In this document: one piece after another, positions 17,952-26,621 of the stretch
Layout of the letters: each line of letters starts with the position of its first letter
Position numbering within the stretch: position 1 is the first letter of the stretch
Origin: Fontisubflavum oceani
GTDB lineage: Bacteria > Pseudomonadota > Alphaproteobacteria > Rhodobacterales > Rhodobacteraceae
NCBI RefSeq assembly: GCF_030407165.1
Contig: NZ_CP129111.1
Coordinates: forward strand, 1 to 64,000
Direction: 5' to 3'
DNA: 64,000 nucleotides
Translations under genes and position numbers: made by a program
The notes under the pieces: model-generated
Databases searched by the model: none
What the model saw: only the letters and a program-made list of their open reading frames with translations
What the model was told of the DNA's origin: nothing

Positions 17952-18727
17952 AAGCTGCCGTTTTCCTTGTTATGCGAATAGATGACCGTGAGGCCATGCA
18001 TCGTCAGATCATCTTCGATCAGGTCAAATAACACATCACCGGTTGAGAACAACGGCGCAAGCCCGCCGGTGCCGACAATCCGCATTGGCTTGTCATATTC
18101 GCCGCGAATCCGGTCGGTGATGCCGCGCACCAGGCCCACATAGCCCCAGAAGACGCCGGATTGCATGCAGGCCACGGTGTTGGTGCCAATCACCGCTTGC
18201 GGTTTGGTCACATCCACATGCGGGAGGGCTGCGGCAGCGTGGTGCAGCGCCTCCAGGCTCAGGTTCACGCCCGGCGCGATCACTCCACCTACATAGGCGC
18301 CATCCTCGGCGACCACATCAAAGGTGGTCGCGGTGCCAAAATCCACAACGATCAGGTCGCCGCCATGGCGATCATGCGCCCCGGCGGTGTTGACCAGCCG
18401 GTCCGGCCCGACCTGCGTGCCCTCATCGACGCGCGGCGCGGTCGGTAGCAAGCATTCCGGTTTTCCAACCACCAGGGGCCGTGTATCGAAATAGCGGTCG
18501 CAGAGCACGCGCAGGTTGAAAACCACGCGCGGCACCGTCGACGAGATGATGCAGTCGGTGATCTCCACATCCAGCTTTTGGTTCTCCATCAGGGTCGAGA
18601 ACCAGACGAAATACTGATCCGCCGTGCGTTGATGCTCGGTCGAGGTGCGGAACGTCGCGAGGAATTCAGTCCCGTTCCAAACCGAGAAAACCGTGTTTGT
18701 ATTGCCGCAATCGATGCAGAGAAGCAT
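17948..18727 (-). CDS. coaX: Type III pantothenate kinase
   Basis: A 259-residue member of the ASKHA fold. MLLCIDCGNTNTVFSVW at the N-terminus is the phosphate-binding DxGNT motif, and the segments GPDRLVNTAG, VDFGTATTFDVV and GGVIAPGVNLS match type III PanK. It phosphorylates pantothenate in the first step of CoA synthesis, without CoA feedback in this class. It sits between birA (13 bases upstream) and rnj (4-base overlap). Confidence 0.95.
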   Translation of the reverse strand: MLLCIDCGNTNTVFSVWNGTEFLATFRTSTEHQRTADQYFVWFSTLMENQKLDVEITDCIISSTVPRVVFNLRVLCDRYFDTRPLVVGKPECLLPTAPRVDEGTQVGPDRLVNTAGAHDRHGGDLIVVDFGTATTFDVVAEDGAYVGGVIAPGVNLSLEALHHAAAALPHVDVTKPQAVIGTNTVACMQSGVFWGYVGLVRGITDRIRGEYDKPMRIVGTGGLAPLFSTGDVLFDLIEDDLTMHGLTVIYSHNKENGSL

Positions 18728-18740
18728 GCGCTCGCTCCCG

Positions 18741-19502
18741 TCAGAAATGGATCTCCGCCGCCGGGATGGACCGGCGGCCTTTCGGCGTCTCTAGAACCAA
18801 GTTACCGTCTTCGTCCACCGTCTCGAACACGCCAGTCGTCTCGTCTTGCGCAGTTCGCGCCGTGATCGTTTCACCCAGACGCGCCGCATGGGCCAACCAT
18901 TCGGTGCGGATCGGTGCAAACCCATAGGTCGTGAATTGCGCCTCATAACGCGCGAAGGCCGCGGCAAGGAAATCGAGAAAATCTTGCGGCGTGATCTTGA
19001 GGCCCGTCTCTCCAAACACACTGACCGGCGGCAGGGCGTGGGCGTCGACCTCCGCCGGTTTCGGAGCAGCGGCCAGATTGACGCCAATCCCGATCACCAG
19101 ATGTGAGACGGCCGCGCCCGCACCAAGGCTTTCCAAAAGAATTCCAGCCACTTTGCCGCCGTTCAGCAGCACGTCATTGGGCCATTTCAGTGAGATCATA
19201 TGCTCCGGCACACCCATCGCCAAAAATGCATCGCGAAGCGCGAGGGACGCGACAAAGGACCGAAGCGCGGCCTGCCCTGGCCCGCCTTCGGGGCGCATCA
19301 CCAAGGACGCCGAAAAGTTGCCTTTGGGCTGCACCCATGCGCGCCCGCGCCGTCCGCGCGCCGCGGTTTGTTTCAGGGCCAAAATCCATTCAGGCCCCGC
19401 CAGCGTCGGCGCAACCCGTGCGGCCTCTAGCATCGTGCTATCGGTTTCGGCCAAGACCCGACGGGCAACGCCATCAGGCCAAATGGGTGGGTTAGCGGAC
19501 AA
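18741..19502 (-). CDS. birA: Biotin-[acetyl-CoA-carboxylase] ligase
   Basis: A protein of about 253 residues without the N-terminal DNA-binding domain seen in E. coli BirA. ETDSTMLEA, then ALKQTAARGRRGRAW (the biotinyl-AMP loop GRGRxG) and KWPNDVLLNGGKVAGIL define the catalytic core, followed by VIGIGVNLA and a small C-terminal domain. It attaches biotin to carboxylases such as MccA in this window. I choose a TTG at 19502 that overlaps the last 11 bases of nuoN, because no ATG lies near the family N-terminus. Confidence 0.88.
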   Translation of the reverse strand: MSANPPIWPDGVARRVLAETDSTMLEAARVAPTLAGPEWILALKQTAARGRRGRAWVQPKGNFSASLVMRPEGGPGQAALRSFVASLALRDAFLAMGVPEHMISLKWPNDVLLNGGKVAGILLESLGAGAAVSHLVIGIGVNLAAAPKPAEVDAHALPPVSVFGETGLKITPQDFLDFLAAAFARYEAQFTTYGFAPIRTEWLAHAARLGETITARTAQDETTGVFETVDEDGNLVLETPKGRRSIPAAEIHF

Positions 19503-20931
19503 GCGTCGCGGCGGCAGCTTCGGCCAGGCCGTCCACGCCAAAAAGGTTGATCACCCCAAAGAGCATGATCGCGGCGGAGGCCATGAGACCCACCCAAGGC
19601 ACCATACCCATCTGACCGTCCAGCCCGTCTTCGTCGGCCCCGAAATACATGAAATAGACGATACGCAGATAATAGAACGCGCCGATCACCGAGGCGATCA
19701 CACCCGCGACCGCCAGCCAGACCAGGCCTGCATCGACCGCCGCCAAAAGCACCGCATATTTGCCGAAGAAACCGACCAGCGGCGGAACCCCGGCGAGGCT
19801 GAACATCAAGACCAGGATCGCCAGCGCCTTGAGCGGCTCTTTCGACGCAAAACTGTTCAGCGATGAGATTTCCGTCACATGCCGCCCATCTTTCTCCATC
19901 GACAAGATGAAGGCGAAGGTGCCGATATTCATCGTCACATAGATCGCCATATAGATCAGCATCGCGGTCACGCCCTGCTCGGTCCCCGCGGAGAGGCCCA
20001 TCAGAGCAAAGCCCATATGGCTGATCGAGGAATAGGCCATCAGCCGTTTGATATCGGTCTGTCCAATCGCGGCGATGGCGCCGAGGAACATCGAGAAGAC
20101 GGCGAGGAACGCCACGATTTGTTGCCAGTCGCCCACAACGCCGCCAAAGGCGTCATGCACAACCCGTGCGAAGAGCGCCATCGCCGCAACTTTCGGGGCG
20201 GTGGCGAAGAAGGCGGTGACCGGCGTCGGCGAACCTTCATAAACATCTGGCGTCCACATATGGAACGGCGCGGCAGACACTTTGAAGGCCATGCCCGCGA
20301 TGAGGAAGGCCAAACCGAAGAGCAGGCCAAGCGACGCCTCGCCGCCGGTTGCCGCCTCGATGATGCCGGAGAAGAGCGTGGTGCCCGCAAAGCCATACAC
20401 CAGCGATGCGCCGTAGAGCAGCAGGCCCGAGGAGAGCGCGCCGAGGATGAAGTATTTCAGACCGGCTTCGGTCGAGCGCACACTGTCACGTCGCAGCGAG
20501 GCAATCACGTAAAGCGACAGCGATTGCAGTTCGAGCCCCATATAGAGCGCCATCAGATCGCCAGCGGACACCATCATCATCATGCCGACCGTCGCCAGCG
20601 TGATCAACATCGGATACTCGAACCTTAGGAGATCAGATTTCTCCATATAGTCATGGCTGACCAAGAGGATCGCTGCGGCGGAGAGCAAGATGGTGATCTT
20701 CGCAAACCGCGCAAAACCGTCGTCAATGAACATACCACCAAAGGCAATACGGGTGCCCTCAGCAGTGACGCCAATATAGAAGGCCATCACCACGAAAAGC
20801 GCGGTCGTGGCATAGGTCAGCGTCGAGGCCATACCGTCTTTCGAGGTGTAGACCGCCCCGATCAACCCCACCATGGCGTAGATGGCGAGAACGATCTCAG
20901 GGATCAGGATGGACAGATCCGTGCCGATCAT
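19492..20931 (-). CDS. nuoN: NADH-quinone oxidoreductase subunit N
   Basis: A 479-residue antiporter-like membrane subunit with about 14 helices. The motifs ALYMGLELQSLSLYVIAS, KYFILGALSSGLLLYGASL, KVSAAPFHMWTPDVYEGSP and LMAYSSISHMGFALMGL are conserved in NuoN, including the Lys of TM7 and the Glu in TM5 used for proton pumping. It follows nuoM by 9 bases and its end overlaps the birA start. Confidence 0.97.
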   Translation of the reverse strand: MIGTDLSILIPEIVLAIYAMVGLIGAVYTSKDGMASTLTYATTALFVVMAFYIGVTAEGTRIAFGGMFIDDGFARFAKITILLSAAAILLVSHDYMEKSDLLRFEYPMLITLATVGMMMMVSAGDLMALYMGLELQSLSLYVIASLRRDSVRSTEAGLKYFILGALSSGLLLYGASLVYGFAGTTLFSGIIEAATGGEASLGLLFGLAFLIAGMAFKVSAAPFHMWTPDVYEGSPTPVTAFFATAPKVAAMALFARVVHDAFGGVVGDWQQIVAFLAVFSMFLGAIAAIGQTDIKRLMAYSSISHMGFALMGLSAGTEQGVTAMLIYMAIYVTMNIGTFAFILSMEKDGRHVTEISSLNSFASKEPLKALAILVLMFSLAGVPPLVGFFGKYAVLLAAVDAGLVWLAVAGVIASVIGAFYYLRIVYFMYFGADEDGLDGQMGMVPWVGLMASAAIMLFGVINLFGVDGLAEAAAATLVR

Positions 20932-20940
20932 GGCGTTACC

Positions 20941-22482
20941 TCAATGGCTCGCGATCAACGTGTCGGGCACATGGTGCTCCAACGCGAGATCGTATTGGGT
21001 CAAAAGCGCCTCGACCGAGGGGCCGATCACATCGGTCACCAGGCTCGGATAGACGCCCAAAAGCAGGGTCATGACGATGAGCGGCGCAAAAATCGCCCGC
21101 TCGCGGCCCGTCATGTCGGTGATGGATTTCAGGCTTTCCTTGATCAGATCGCCAAAGACAACCCGGCGGTAGAGCCACAGCGCATAACCCGCCGAGAGGA
21201 TCACACCGGTTGCAGCCAGCACACCGATCCAGGTGTTGACCTGGAACACGCCGATAAGCGTCAGGAACTCCCCGACAAAGCCGGAGGTGCCCGGCAGGCC
21301 GACATTGGCCATCGTGAAGAGCATGAACACCGCCGCATAAGCAGGCATCCGCGTCACCAGCCCGCCATAAGCGTCGATATCGCGCGTGTGCATCCGGTCA
21401 TAGATCACACCGACGCAAAGGAAGAGCGCGCCCGAGATGAAGCCGTGGCTGATCATCTGGAAGATCGCGCCATCCACACCCTGTTGGTTGGCGGCGAAAA
21501 TGCCCATGGTCACAAAACCCATATGGGCAACCGAGGAATAGGCGATCAGCTTCTTCATATCCTCCTGCACCATCGCGACCAGCGAGGTGTAGATAATCGC
21601 AATTACGCTGAGCCACATAACCAGCGGCGCCATGATATCGGAGGCGACTGGGAACATCGGGATCGAGAAACGCAGGAAGCCATAGCCGCCCATTTTCAAC
21701 AGGATCGCGGCCAGAACGACCGAGCCCGCCGTGGGCGCTTGCACGTGGGCATCGGGCAGCCAGGTATGGACCGGCCACATCGGCATCTTCACCGCAAAAC
21801 TGGCGAAGAACGCGATCCACATAAGCATCTGCATGCCGCCCGCGATCTGCCATCCCAGGAGCGTGATCGGCCCGGCGCTGAATTGATGCTGCAGCAGGCT
21901 CGGAATGTCGGTCGTGCCTGCATCCACATACATGCCCACCATCGCGACCAGCATGAGGACCGAGCCGAGGAAGGTGTAGAGGAAGAACTTGAAGCTGGCA
22001 TAGATGCGGTTCTTGCCGCCCCAGATACCGATGATCAGGAACATCGGTATGAGGCCTGCCTCGAAGAACAGGTAGAACAGGACCAGATCAAGCGCGACGA
22101 AAACCCCGATCATCAAGGTCTCGAGGATCAAAAGCGCGATCATGTATTCCTTGACCCGATGGGTGACGTCCCAACAAGCGGCGATGACCAGCGGCATCAG
22201 GAAGGTGGTCAAGAGCACAAACAGCACACTGATCCCGTCCACACCGACCTTGTAGGTCAGGCCTAGAAGCCAATCGTACTCTTCGACCATCTGGAAGCCG
22301 GTATTCTGCGGATCGAATTCCAGCAGAACAAAAAGCGAGATCACAAAGGTCGCGGTGGTCGCCGCCAGCGCCAAGCGTTTGGCGTTGAGCTGTGCGGCCG
22401 CGTCATTACCCCGCAGCAAAAGCGCCATGATCAGCGCGGCCACCAGCGGAAGGAAGGTTACGATGGAAAGAAGTTGGTCCAT
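20941..22482 (-). CDS. nuoM: NADH-quinone oxidoreductase subunit M
   Basis: A 513-residue antiporter-like subunit. It has DGISVLFVLLTTFLMP, the FFEAGLIPMFLIIGIWGG block with the pumping Glu, KMPMWPVHTWLPDAHVQAP and KLIAYSSVAHMGFV, all diagnostic of NuoM. It carries one of the proton channels of complex I, sitting between NuoN and NuoL in the membrane arm. Ten bases separate it from nuoL and nine from nuoN. Confidence 0.97.
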   Translation of the reverse strand: MDQLLSIVTFLPLVAALIMALLLRGNDAAAQLNAKRLALAATTATFVISLFVLLEFDPQNTGFQMVEEYDWLLGLTYKVGVDGISVLFVLLTTFLMPLVIAACWDVTHRVKEYMIALLILETLMIGVFVALDLVLFYLFFEAGLIPMFLIIGIWGGKNRIYASFKFFLYTFLGSVLMLVAMVGMYVDAGTTDIPSLLQHQFSAGPITLLGWQIAGGMQMLMWIAFFASFAVKMPMWPVHTWLPDAHVQAPTAGSVVLAAILLKMGGYGFLRFSIPMFPVASDIMAPLVMWLSVIAIIYTSLVAMVQEDMKKLIAYSSVAHMGFVTMGIFAANQQGVDGAIFQMISHGFISGALFLCVGVIYDRMHTRDIDAYGGLVTRMPAYAAVFMLFTMANVGLPGTSGFVGEFLTLIGVFQVNTWIGVLAATGVILSAGYALWLYRRVVFGDLIKESLKSITDMTGRERAIFAPLIVMTLLLGVYPSLVTDVIGPSVEALLTQYDLALEHHVPDTLIASH

Positions 22483-22492
22483 GTCTTGTCTC

Positions 22493-24673
22493 TTAACCCC
22501 CGACCGAGAGGGTGACCCAGGTGATCAAAAGCACGATCCCCAGCACCATCGCAAAGGCGTAATGGAAGATGTAGCCGGACTGCGCCCGCCCTGCGAGCCG
22601 GGTCAGGAAGGGGATGATCCCCATCGCCAGACCGTTGATGCCGCCGTCGATCACATCGCCATCGCCGCGTTTCCAGAGGAAGCGGCCAAGCGCCACCGCG
22701 GGCCGCACAAAGACCGCCTCGTAAATCTCGTCGAAATACCACTTGTTGAGCAGGAACCGGTACAGGATCGGGTTCGTCTCCGCCCACCGGCGCGGCAGGC
22801 TCGGCACCGCAACATAGAACATGTAAGCGACGAACAGCCCGAGCAGCATCGCCACGGCAGGCGACCATTTCACCCAAGTCGGCACCTCATGCGCCTCGTT
22901 CAATATATCGTTGTCGGGGCCGGCATGGATCGCACCTTCGCCTGGCGGGCTGGTGAAGACGTAATGGGCATAGCCATGGCCCCCCTCGTCCCCATGCGCC
23001 GCGTCTGAGGCATAGGCGTCGCCGCCATGGCTCTCCTCGGCAGCGCTCTCCTCGCTATGGCTTTCGTCAGCCGCGTGACTGTCATCGCCATGGGCCGCAT
23101 CGCCATGCTCACCGGCCACCGCGTACTCGACACCGAAGAATGCGGCCACCTGATCGGTTTTGCCGAAGAAGCTGTTATACCAAACGACGCCCGAGAAGAT
23201 CGCGCCGATGGCCAGCGCCCCAAGCGGCACCAGCATGGTCCAGGGGCTCTCATGGGCATGATCATGAGTGTGTTTGTCGCCCCGTGGTGCGCCGAAGAAG
23301 GTCATGAACATCAGACGCCAGGAATAGAAGCTGGTGAATACCGCCGCGATGATCAGCATCCAGAAGGCGTATTGGCCAAGCCCGCCACCAAAGGCAAAGG
23401 CGCTTTCCACCACTGCGTCCTTGGAGAAGAACCCGGCGAAGCCGAAATAGGTGGTCGGGATGCCGACCCCGGTAATCGCCAGCGTGCCGATCATCATCGC
23501 CCAGAAGGTGTAAGGGATCTTCTTCCGTAACCCGCCATAGTTCCGCATGTCCTGCTCATGATGCATCGCATGGATGACAGATCCTGCGCCTAGGAAGAGC
23601 ATCGCCTTGAAGAAGGCGTGGGTGAAGAGGTGGAACATCGCCACCGAGTAGACGCCGACGCCGGCGGCCACGAACATGTAGCCAAGCTGCGAACAGGTCG
23701 AATAGGCGATGACCCGTTTGATATCGTTCTGTACCAGCCCCACAGTGGCAGCGAAAAACGCGGTCGCGGCCCCGATGAGAATGATGAAATTCGTTGCAAA
23801 CGGCGCGTATTCCATGATCGGCGACATCCGGCAGACCAGGAAGACACCCGCCGTTACCATGGTGGCGGCGTGGATCAGCGCGGAGACCGGCGTCGGGCCT
23901 TCCATCGCGTCTGGCAACCAGGTGTGTAGGAAAAGCTGCGCCGATTTCCCCATCGCACCGATGAAGAGCAACATCGCGATGGTGTTGACCGCATTCACCT
24001 CATAGCCGAGGAAATTGAACGTCGCCTCCGCCAGTTCCGGGCCCATGGCCAAGACCACATCGAAATTGATGCTGTCCGACATCCAGAAGAGCGCGAAGAT
24101 CCCAAGAAGGAAGCCGAAATCGCCAACCCGGTTGACGATGAAGGCTTTCATCGCCGCAGCGCCAGCCGAGGGTTTGCGGTAGTAGAAGCCGATCAACAGG
24201 TAGGACGCGACACCCACGCCCTCCCAACCAAAGAAGAGCTGCAAGAGGTTATCGGCAGTGACCAGCACCAACATGGTGAAGGTGAAGAACGACAGATAGG
24301 CAAAGAAACGCGGGCGATAGCTCTCGCCTTCTTTGAAATTGTCGTCATGGGCCATGTAGCCGAAGGAATAGAGATGCACGAGCGCCGAGACCGTGGTGAT
24401 CACGATCAACATGATCGACGTCAGCCGGTCGATGCGAATACCCCAGGACGTGTCGAGCGTGCCCGAGGCGATCCAGGTGAAAAGCGGTTCGGTGTAATAG
24501 CCATTCTCATGCGCACTTGGGTCGAAGCTCAGGAAGATGATCCAGCTCAGGAGCATCGATAGGAACAAGAACCCTGTCGCCGTGGCGCAGGCCGCCTGTT
24601 CCCCGATCAACCGCCAGGAAAATCCGCAAATGAGGGCACCAACCAGCGGCGCGAAGAGGAGGATCGTTTCCAT
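22493..24673 (-). CDS. nuoL: NADH-quinone oxidoreductase subunit L with a His-rich loop
   Basis: The distal antiporter-like subunit of complex I, 726 residues against about 613 in E. coli. Typical motifs are DRLTSIMLIVITTVSALVHL, FFGWEGVGVASYLLIGFYY, FLHTWLPDAMEGPTPVSALI and AYSTCSQLGYMFVA. The extra length is mainly an insertion around residues 522-595 that is rich in His, Asp, Glu, Gly and Ala (EHGDAAHGDDSHAADESHSE and onward), placed before the C-terminal lateral helix region. A smaller His cluster (KHTHDHAHE) occurs near residue 465. Such loops may bind metal, but this is inference. Confidence 0.97.
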   Translation of the reverse strand: METILLFAPLVGALICGFSWRLIGEQAACATATGFLFLSMLLSWIIFLSFDPSAHENGYYTEPLFTWIASGTLDTSWGIRIDRLTSIMLIVITTVSALVHLYSFGYMAHDDNFKEGESYRPRFFAYLSFFTFTMLVLVTADNLLQLFFGWEGVGVASYLLIGFYYRKPSAGAAAMKAFIVNRVGDFGFLLGIFALFWMSDSINFDVVLAMGPELAEATFNFLGYEVNAVNTIAMLLFIGAMGKSAQLFLHTWLPDAMEGPTPVSALIHAATMVTAGVFLVCRMSPIMEYAPFATNFIILIGAATAFFAATVGLVQNDIKRVIAYSTCSQLGYMFVAAGVGVYSVAMFHLFTHAFFKAMLFLGAGSVIHAMHHEQDMRNYGGLRKKIPYTFWAMMIGTLAITGVGIPTTYFGFAGFFSKDAVVESAFAFGGGLGQYAFWMLIIAAVFTSFYSWRLMFMTFFGAPRGDKHTHDHAHESPWTMLVPLGALAIGAIFSGVVWYNSFFGKTDQVAAFFGVEYAVAGEHGDAAHGDDSHAADESHSEESAAEESHGGDAYASDAAHGDEGGHGYAHYVFTSPPGEGAIHAGPDNDILNEAHEVPTWVKWSPAVAMLLGLFVAYMFYVAVPSLPRRWAETNPILYRFLLNKWYFDEIYEAVFVRPAVALGRFLWKRGDGDVIDGGINGLAMGIIPFLTRLAGRAQSGYIFHYAFAMVLGIVLLITWVTLSVGG

Positions 24674-24679
24674 GGCGCG

Positions 24680-24988
24680 CTAGCCCTTCATCACATTGAC
24701 ATCTTCCACCGCGATCGTGCCGCGGTTGCGGAAGAAACAGACCAGAATGGCCAGACCAATCGCCGCCTCGGCGGCAGCAACGGTCAGAACGAACATGGTG
24801 AAGACCTGCCCCGTCAGATCACCTAGGAAGCTGGAGAAGGCCACAAGGTTGATATTGACCGCGAGCAGCATCAACTCGATCGACATCAGAATGACGATCA
24901 CATTCTTCCGGTTCAGGAATATCCCGAAAATCCCAATGACGAACAGTGCCGCTGCCACCGTCAGGTAATGTTCCAGTCCAATGGTCAC
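24680..24988 (-). CDS. nuoK: NADH-quinone oxidoreductase subunit K
   Basis: A 102-residue protein with three membrane helices. It contains GIFGIFLNRKNVIVILMSIE and LMLLAVNINLVAF with the conserved Glu residues in TM2 and TM3 that form part of the proton path. The start is a GTG at 24988 that overlaps the stop of the preceding hypothetical gene (GTGA). Six bases separate its stop from nuoL. Confidence 0.97.
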   Translation of the reverse strand: MTIGLEHYLTVAAALFVIGIFGIFLNRKNVIVILMSIELMLLAVNINLVAFSSFLGDLTGQVFTMFVLTVAAAEAAIGLAILVCFFRNRGTIAVEDVNVMKG

Positions 24989-25593
24989 TGTTCGACCTCC
25001 AGCAATTCTGGGTAGTAGATTGAGCAGCCATGCAATGGGTCAAAGCGACTGCGTCGTGGCCAGATAGCCATGAACTCATCGAAATCTGTTACAACTCTAA
25101 AGTCTTCCGCACTGGCCAAGGCCAGGACATCCGAGACCTCGCTCACCCGCGAGAGAGCGATGGGCCCATGGGGCGGCTGGAGGTACTCGATCGCTCTGAT
25201 CAGCTCAGCCAGCTCTGGATCGGGAAACTGTCCTAGCAGTTCCGGTGGTGGTAGCGTGCCAAGAACCATTATGGCTTCGCCCGAATTGCAATCGGTGAAT
25301 AGCAAGTACTCGCGGCGAACAAAAGGGCACAGGAACACCCGTTCGAGACGTTGCCCTATCCGACCACTTCCGATGTCTATGACAGGAAGACCGCGCCACA
25401 TACCGTCATCCCGATCAACAGAATCTTGGTTGTGAAACGCGTCGATGCCAGCCCCCACAAAGCTGCCATCGGCGCTATACTCAGTCGGATTTTCGAAATC
25501 GATCAACGGCACCCGGAAATCGCAGGCTAACGCCGACATTCCCTGCAAGAAAAAGCCCGCTAAGAATGAGACAATTGCCGCCGTCAACCTCAC
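24985..25593 (-). CDS. Hypothetical exported protein embedded between nuoJ and nuoK
   Basis: A 202-residue protein with an N-terminal signal peptide (MRLTAAIVSFLAGFFLQGMS then ALAC) and a mature part containing four Cys (ALACDF, FLCPF, FTDCNS and HGCSIY), compatible with two disulfides in the periplasm. I recognise no family. It is coupled on both sides: its GTG start overlaps the nuoJ stop (GTGA) and its stop overlaps the nuoK GTG (GTGA). It therefore interrupts the otherwise very conserved nuoJK pair without breaking translation. A periplasmic role linked to complex I is possible but unproven. Confidence 0.75.
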   Translation of the reverse strand: MRLTAAIVSFLAGFFLQGMSALACDFRVPLIDFENPTEYSADGSFVGAGIDAFHNQDSVDRDDGMWRGLPVIDIGSGRIGQRLERVFLCPFVRREYLLFTDCNSGEAIMVLGTLPPPELLGQFPDPELAELIRAIEYLQPPHGPIALSRVSEVSDVLALASAEDFRVVTDFDEFMAIWPRRSRFDPLHGCSIYYPELLEVEQ

Positions 25594-26204
25594 AGCCCCT
25601 GCCCCGGTTTCACGTCTTTCAATTCCATCGCCTTGGCCGGATCGCGCATCATCTGGGCCACCACGTCCTGGCGTTTTATGTCCTGGCGATGGCGTAGCGT
25701 CAGCACGATGGCACCGATCATCGCCACCAATAGGATCAAACCTGCCAGTTGGAAGAGCAGGATGTATTGATCATAGATCAGCAGGCCCAGGGCTCGCGTG
25801 TTGTGAATCTCATCCAGCGGCGGTGTGGGGTTGCCCAGGCGCTGATCAATCCCTTCGGAGAACTGCCAGGTGCCGAGCGCCAGCCCCAGTTGCATCAGCA
25901 GCACGATACCGATCAGCCCCGCGACGGGGACGTATTTGGCCATCTCCGCCTTCAGCTCGGCAAAATCCACATCCAGCATCATCACCACAAAAAGGAACAG
26001 CACCGCGACCGCGCCGACATATACGATGATCAAGAGCATCGCGACAAATTCCGCACCTAGCATCACGAACAAGCCCGCCGAAGACAGGAAGGCCAGGATC
26101 AGCCAGAGCACCGAATGCACCGGGTTGCGCGCCACGACCACGAAAAGCGCCGCCGTCACGACCGTGATCGCAAAGAGGTAAAATGTGAAATCCGCGATGC
26201 CCAT
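25590..26204 (-). CDS. nuoJ: NADH-quinone oxidoreductase subunit J
   Basis: A 204-residue membrane protein with five helices. The segments ARNPVHSVLWLILAFLSSAG, LLIIVYVGAVAVLFLFVVMM (with the pi-bulge TM3 motif) and MLDVDF are typical of NuoJ/ND6. It links the quinone channel to the antiporter modules. Three bases separate it from the upstream CMD-family gene, and its stop overlaps the start of the next gene. Confidence 0.96.
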   Translation of the reverse strand: MGIADFTFYLFAITVVTAALFVVVARNPVHSVLWLILAFLSSAGLFVMLGAEFVAMLLIIVYVGAVAVLFLFVVMMLDVDFAELKAEMAKYVPVAGLIGIVLLMQLGLALGTWQFSEGIDQRLGNPTPPLDEIHNTRALGLLIYDQYILLFQLAGLILLVAMIGAIVLTLRHRQDIKRQDVVAQMMRDPAKAMELKDVKPGQGL

Positions 26205-26207
26205 CGC

Positions 26208-26621
26208 TTACTCCCCCGCCCCGTCAATGGCGTCTTTGGCCAGTTCCATGGCTTTGTTCATTGCCGGAACCCCGGCAAACATCGCGGCCTGACCGATGGT
26301 CTCGGCAATCTCTTGCGGCGTCGCGCCGGCCTCAATGGCGTGGCGTACGGTCAGCCGGATTTGCGGCTCGGCCACAGCGCCCTGAATGGTCAACCCCTGC
26401 AAGGTCAGCAACAGCCGGGTTTTGGCGTCCAGCCCTTCGGGGTTGAACTGCTTACCCCAGAAGGTCTCCAACACCTCCGATGGGATGGTCGGCCACATCT
26501 TGTCAAAGCCTTGCGGCGTGAAACTCGCCATCGCAGGGTTCAGAGCTTTCACCCAATCCTGGGTCATCTCTTGGGTCTGCGCCAGCATCGCGGCAAAGGG
26601 GTTCTGCGGGGCGTCATTCAT
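26208..26621 (-). CDS. Carboxymuconolactone decarboxylase (CMD/AhpD)-family protein inside the nuo operon
   Basis: A 137-residue soluble protein whose C-terminal half carries the CMD-family pattern LDAKTRLLLTLQGLTIQG, then IRLTVRHAIEAGATPQEIAE and a final helix. It lacks the CxxC of AhpD peroxidase partners, so a redox role of that type is unlikely. Its ATG overlaps the nuoI stop (ATGA) and nuoJ starts 3 bases after its stop, so it is a regular member of the operon. The function is unknown. Confidence 0.78.
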   Translation of the reverse strand: MNDAPQNPFAAMLAQTQEMTQDWVKALNPAMASFTPQGFDKMWPTIPSEVLETFWGKQFNPEGLDAKTRLLLTLQGLTIQGAVAEPQIRLTVRHAIEAGATPQEIAETIGQAAMFAGVPAMNKAMELAKDAIDGAGE

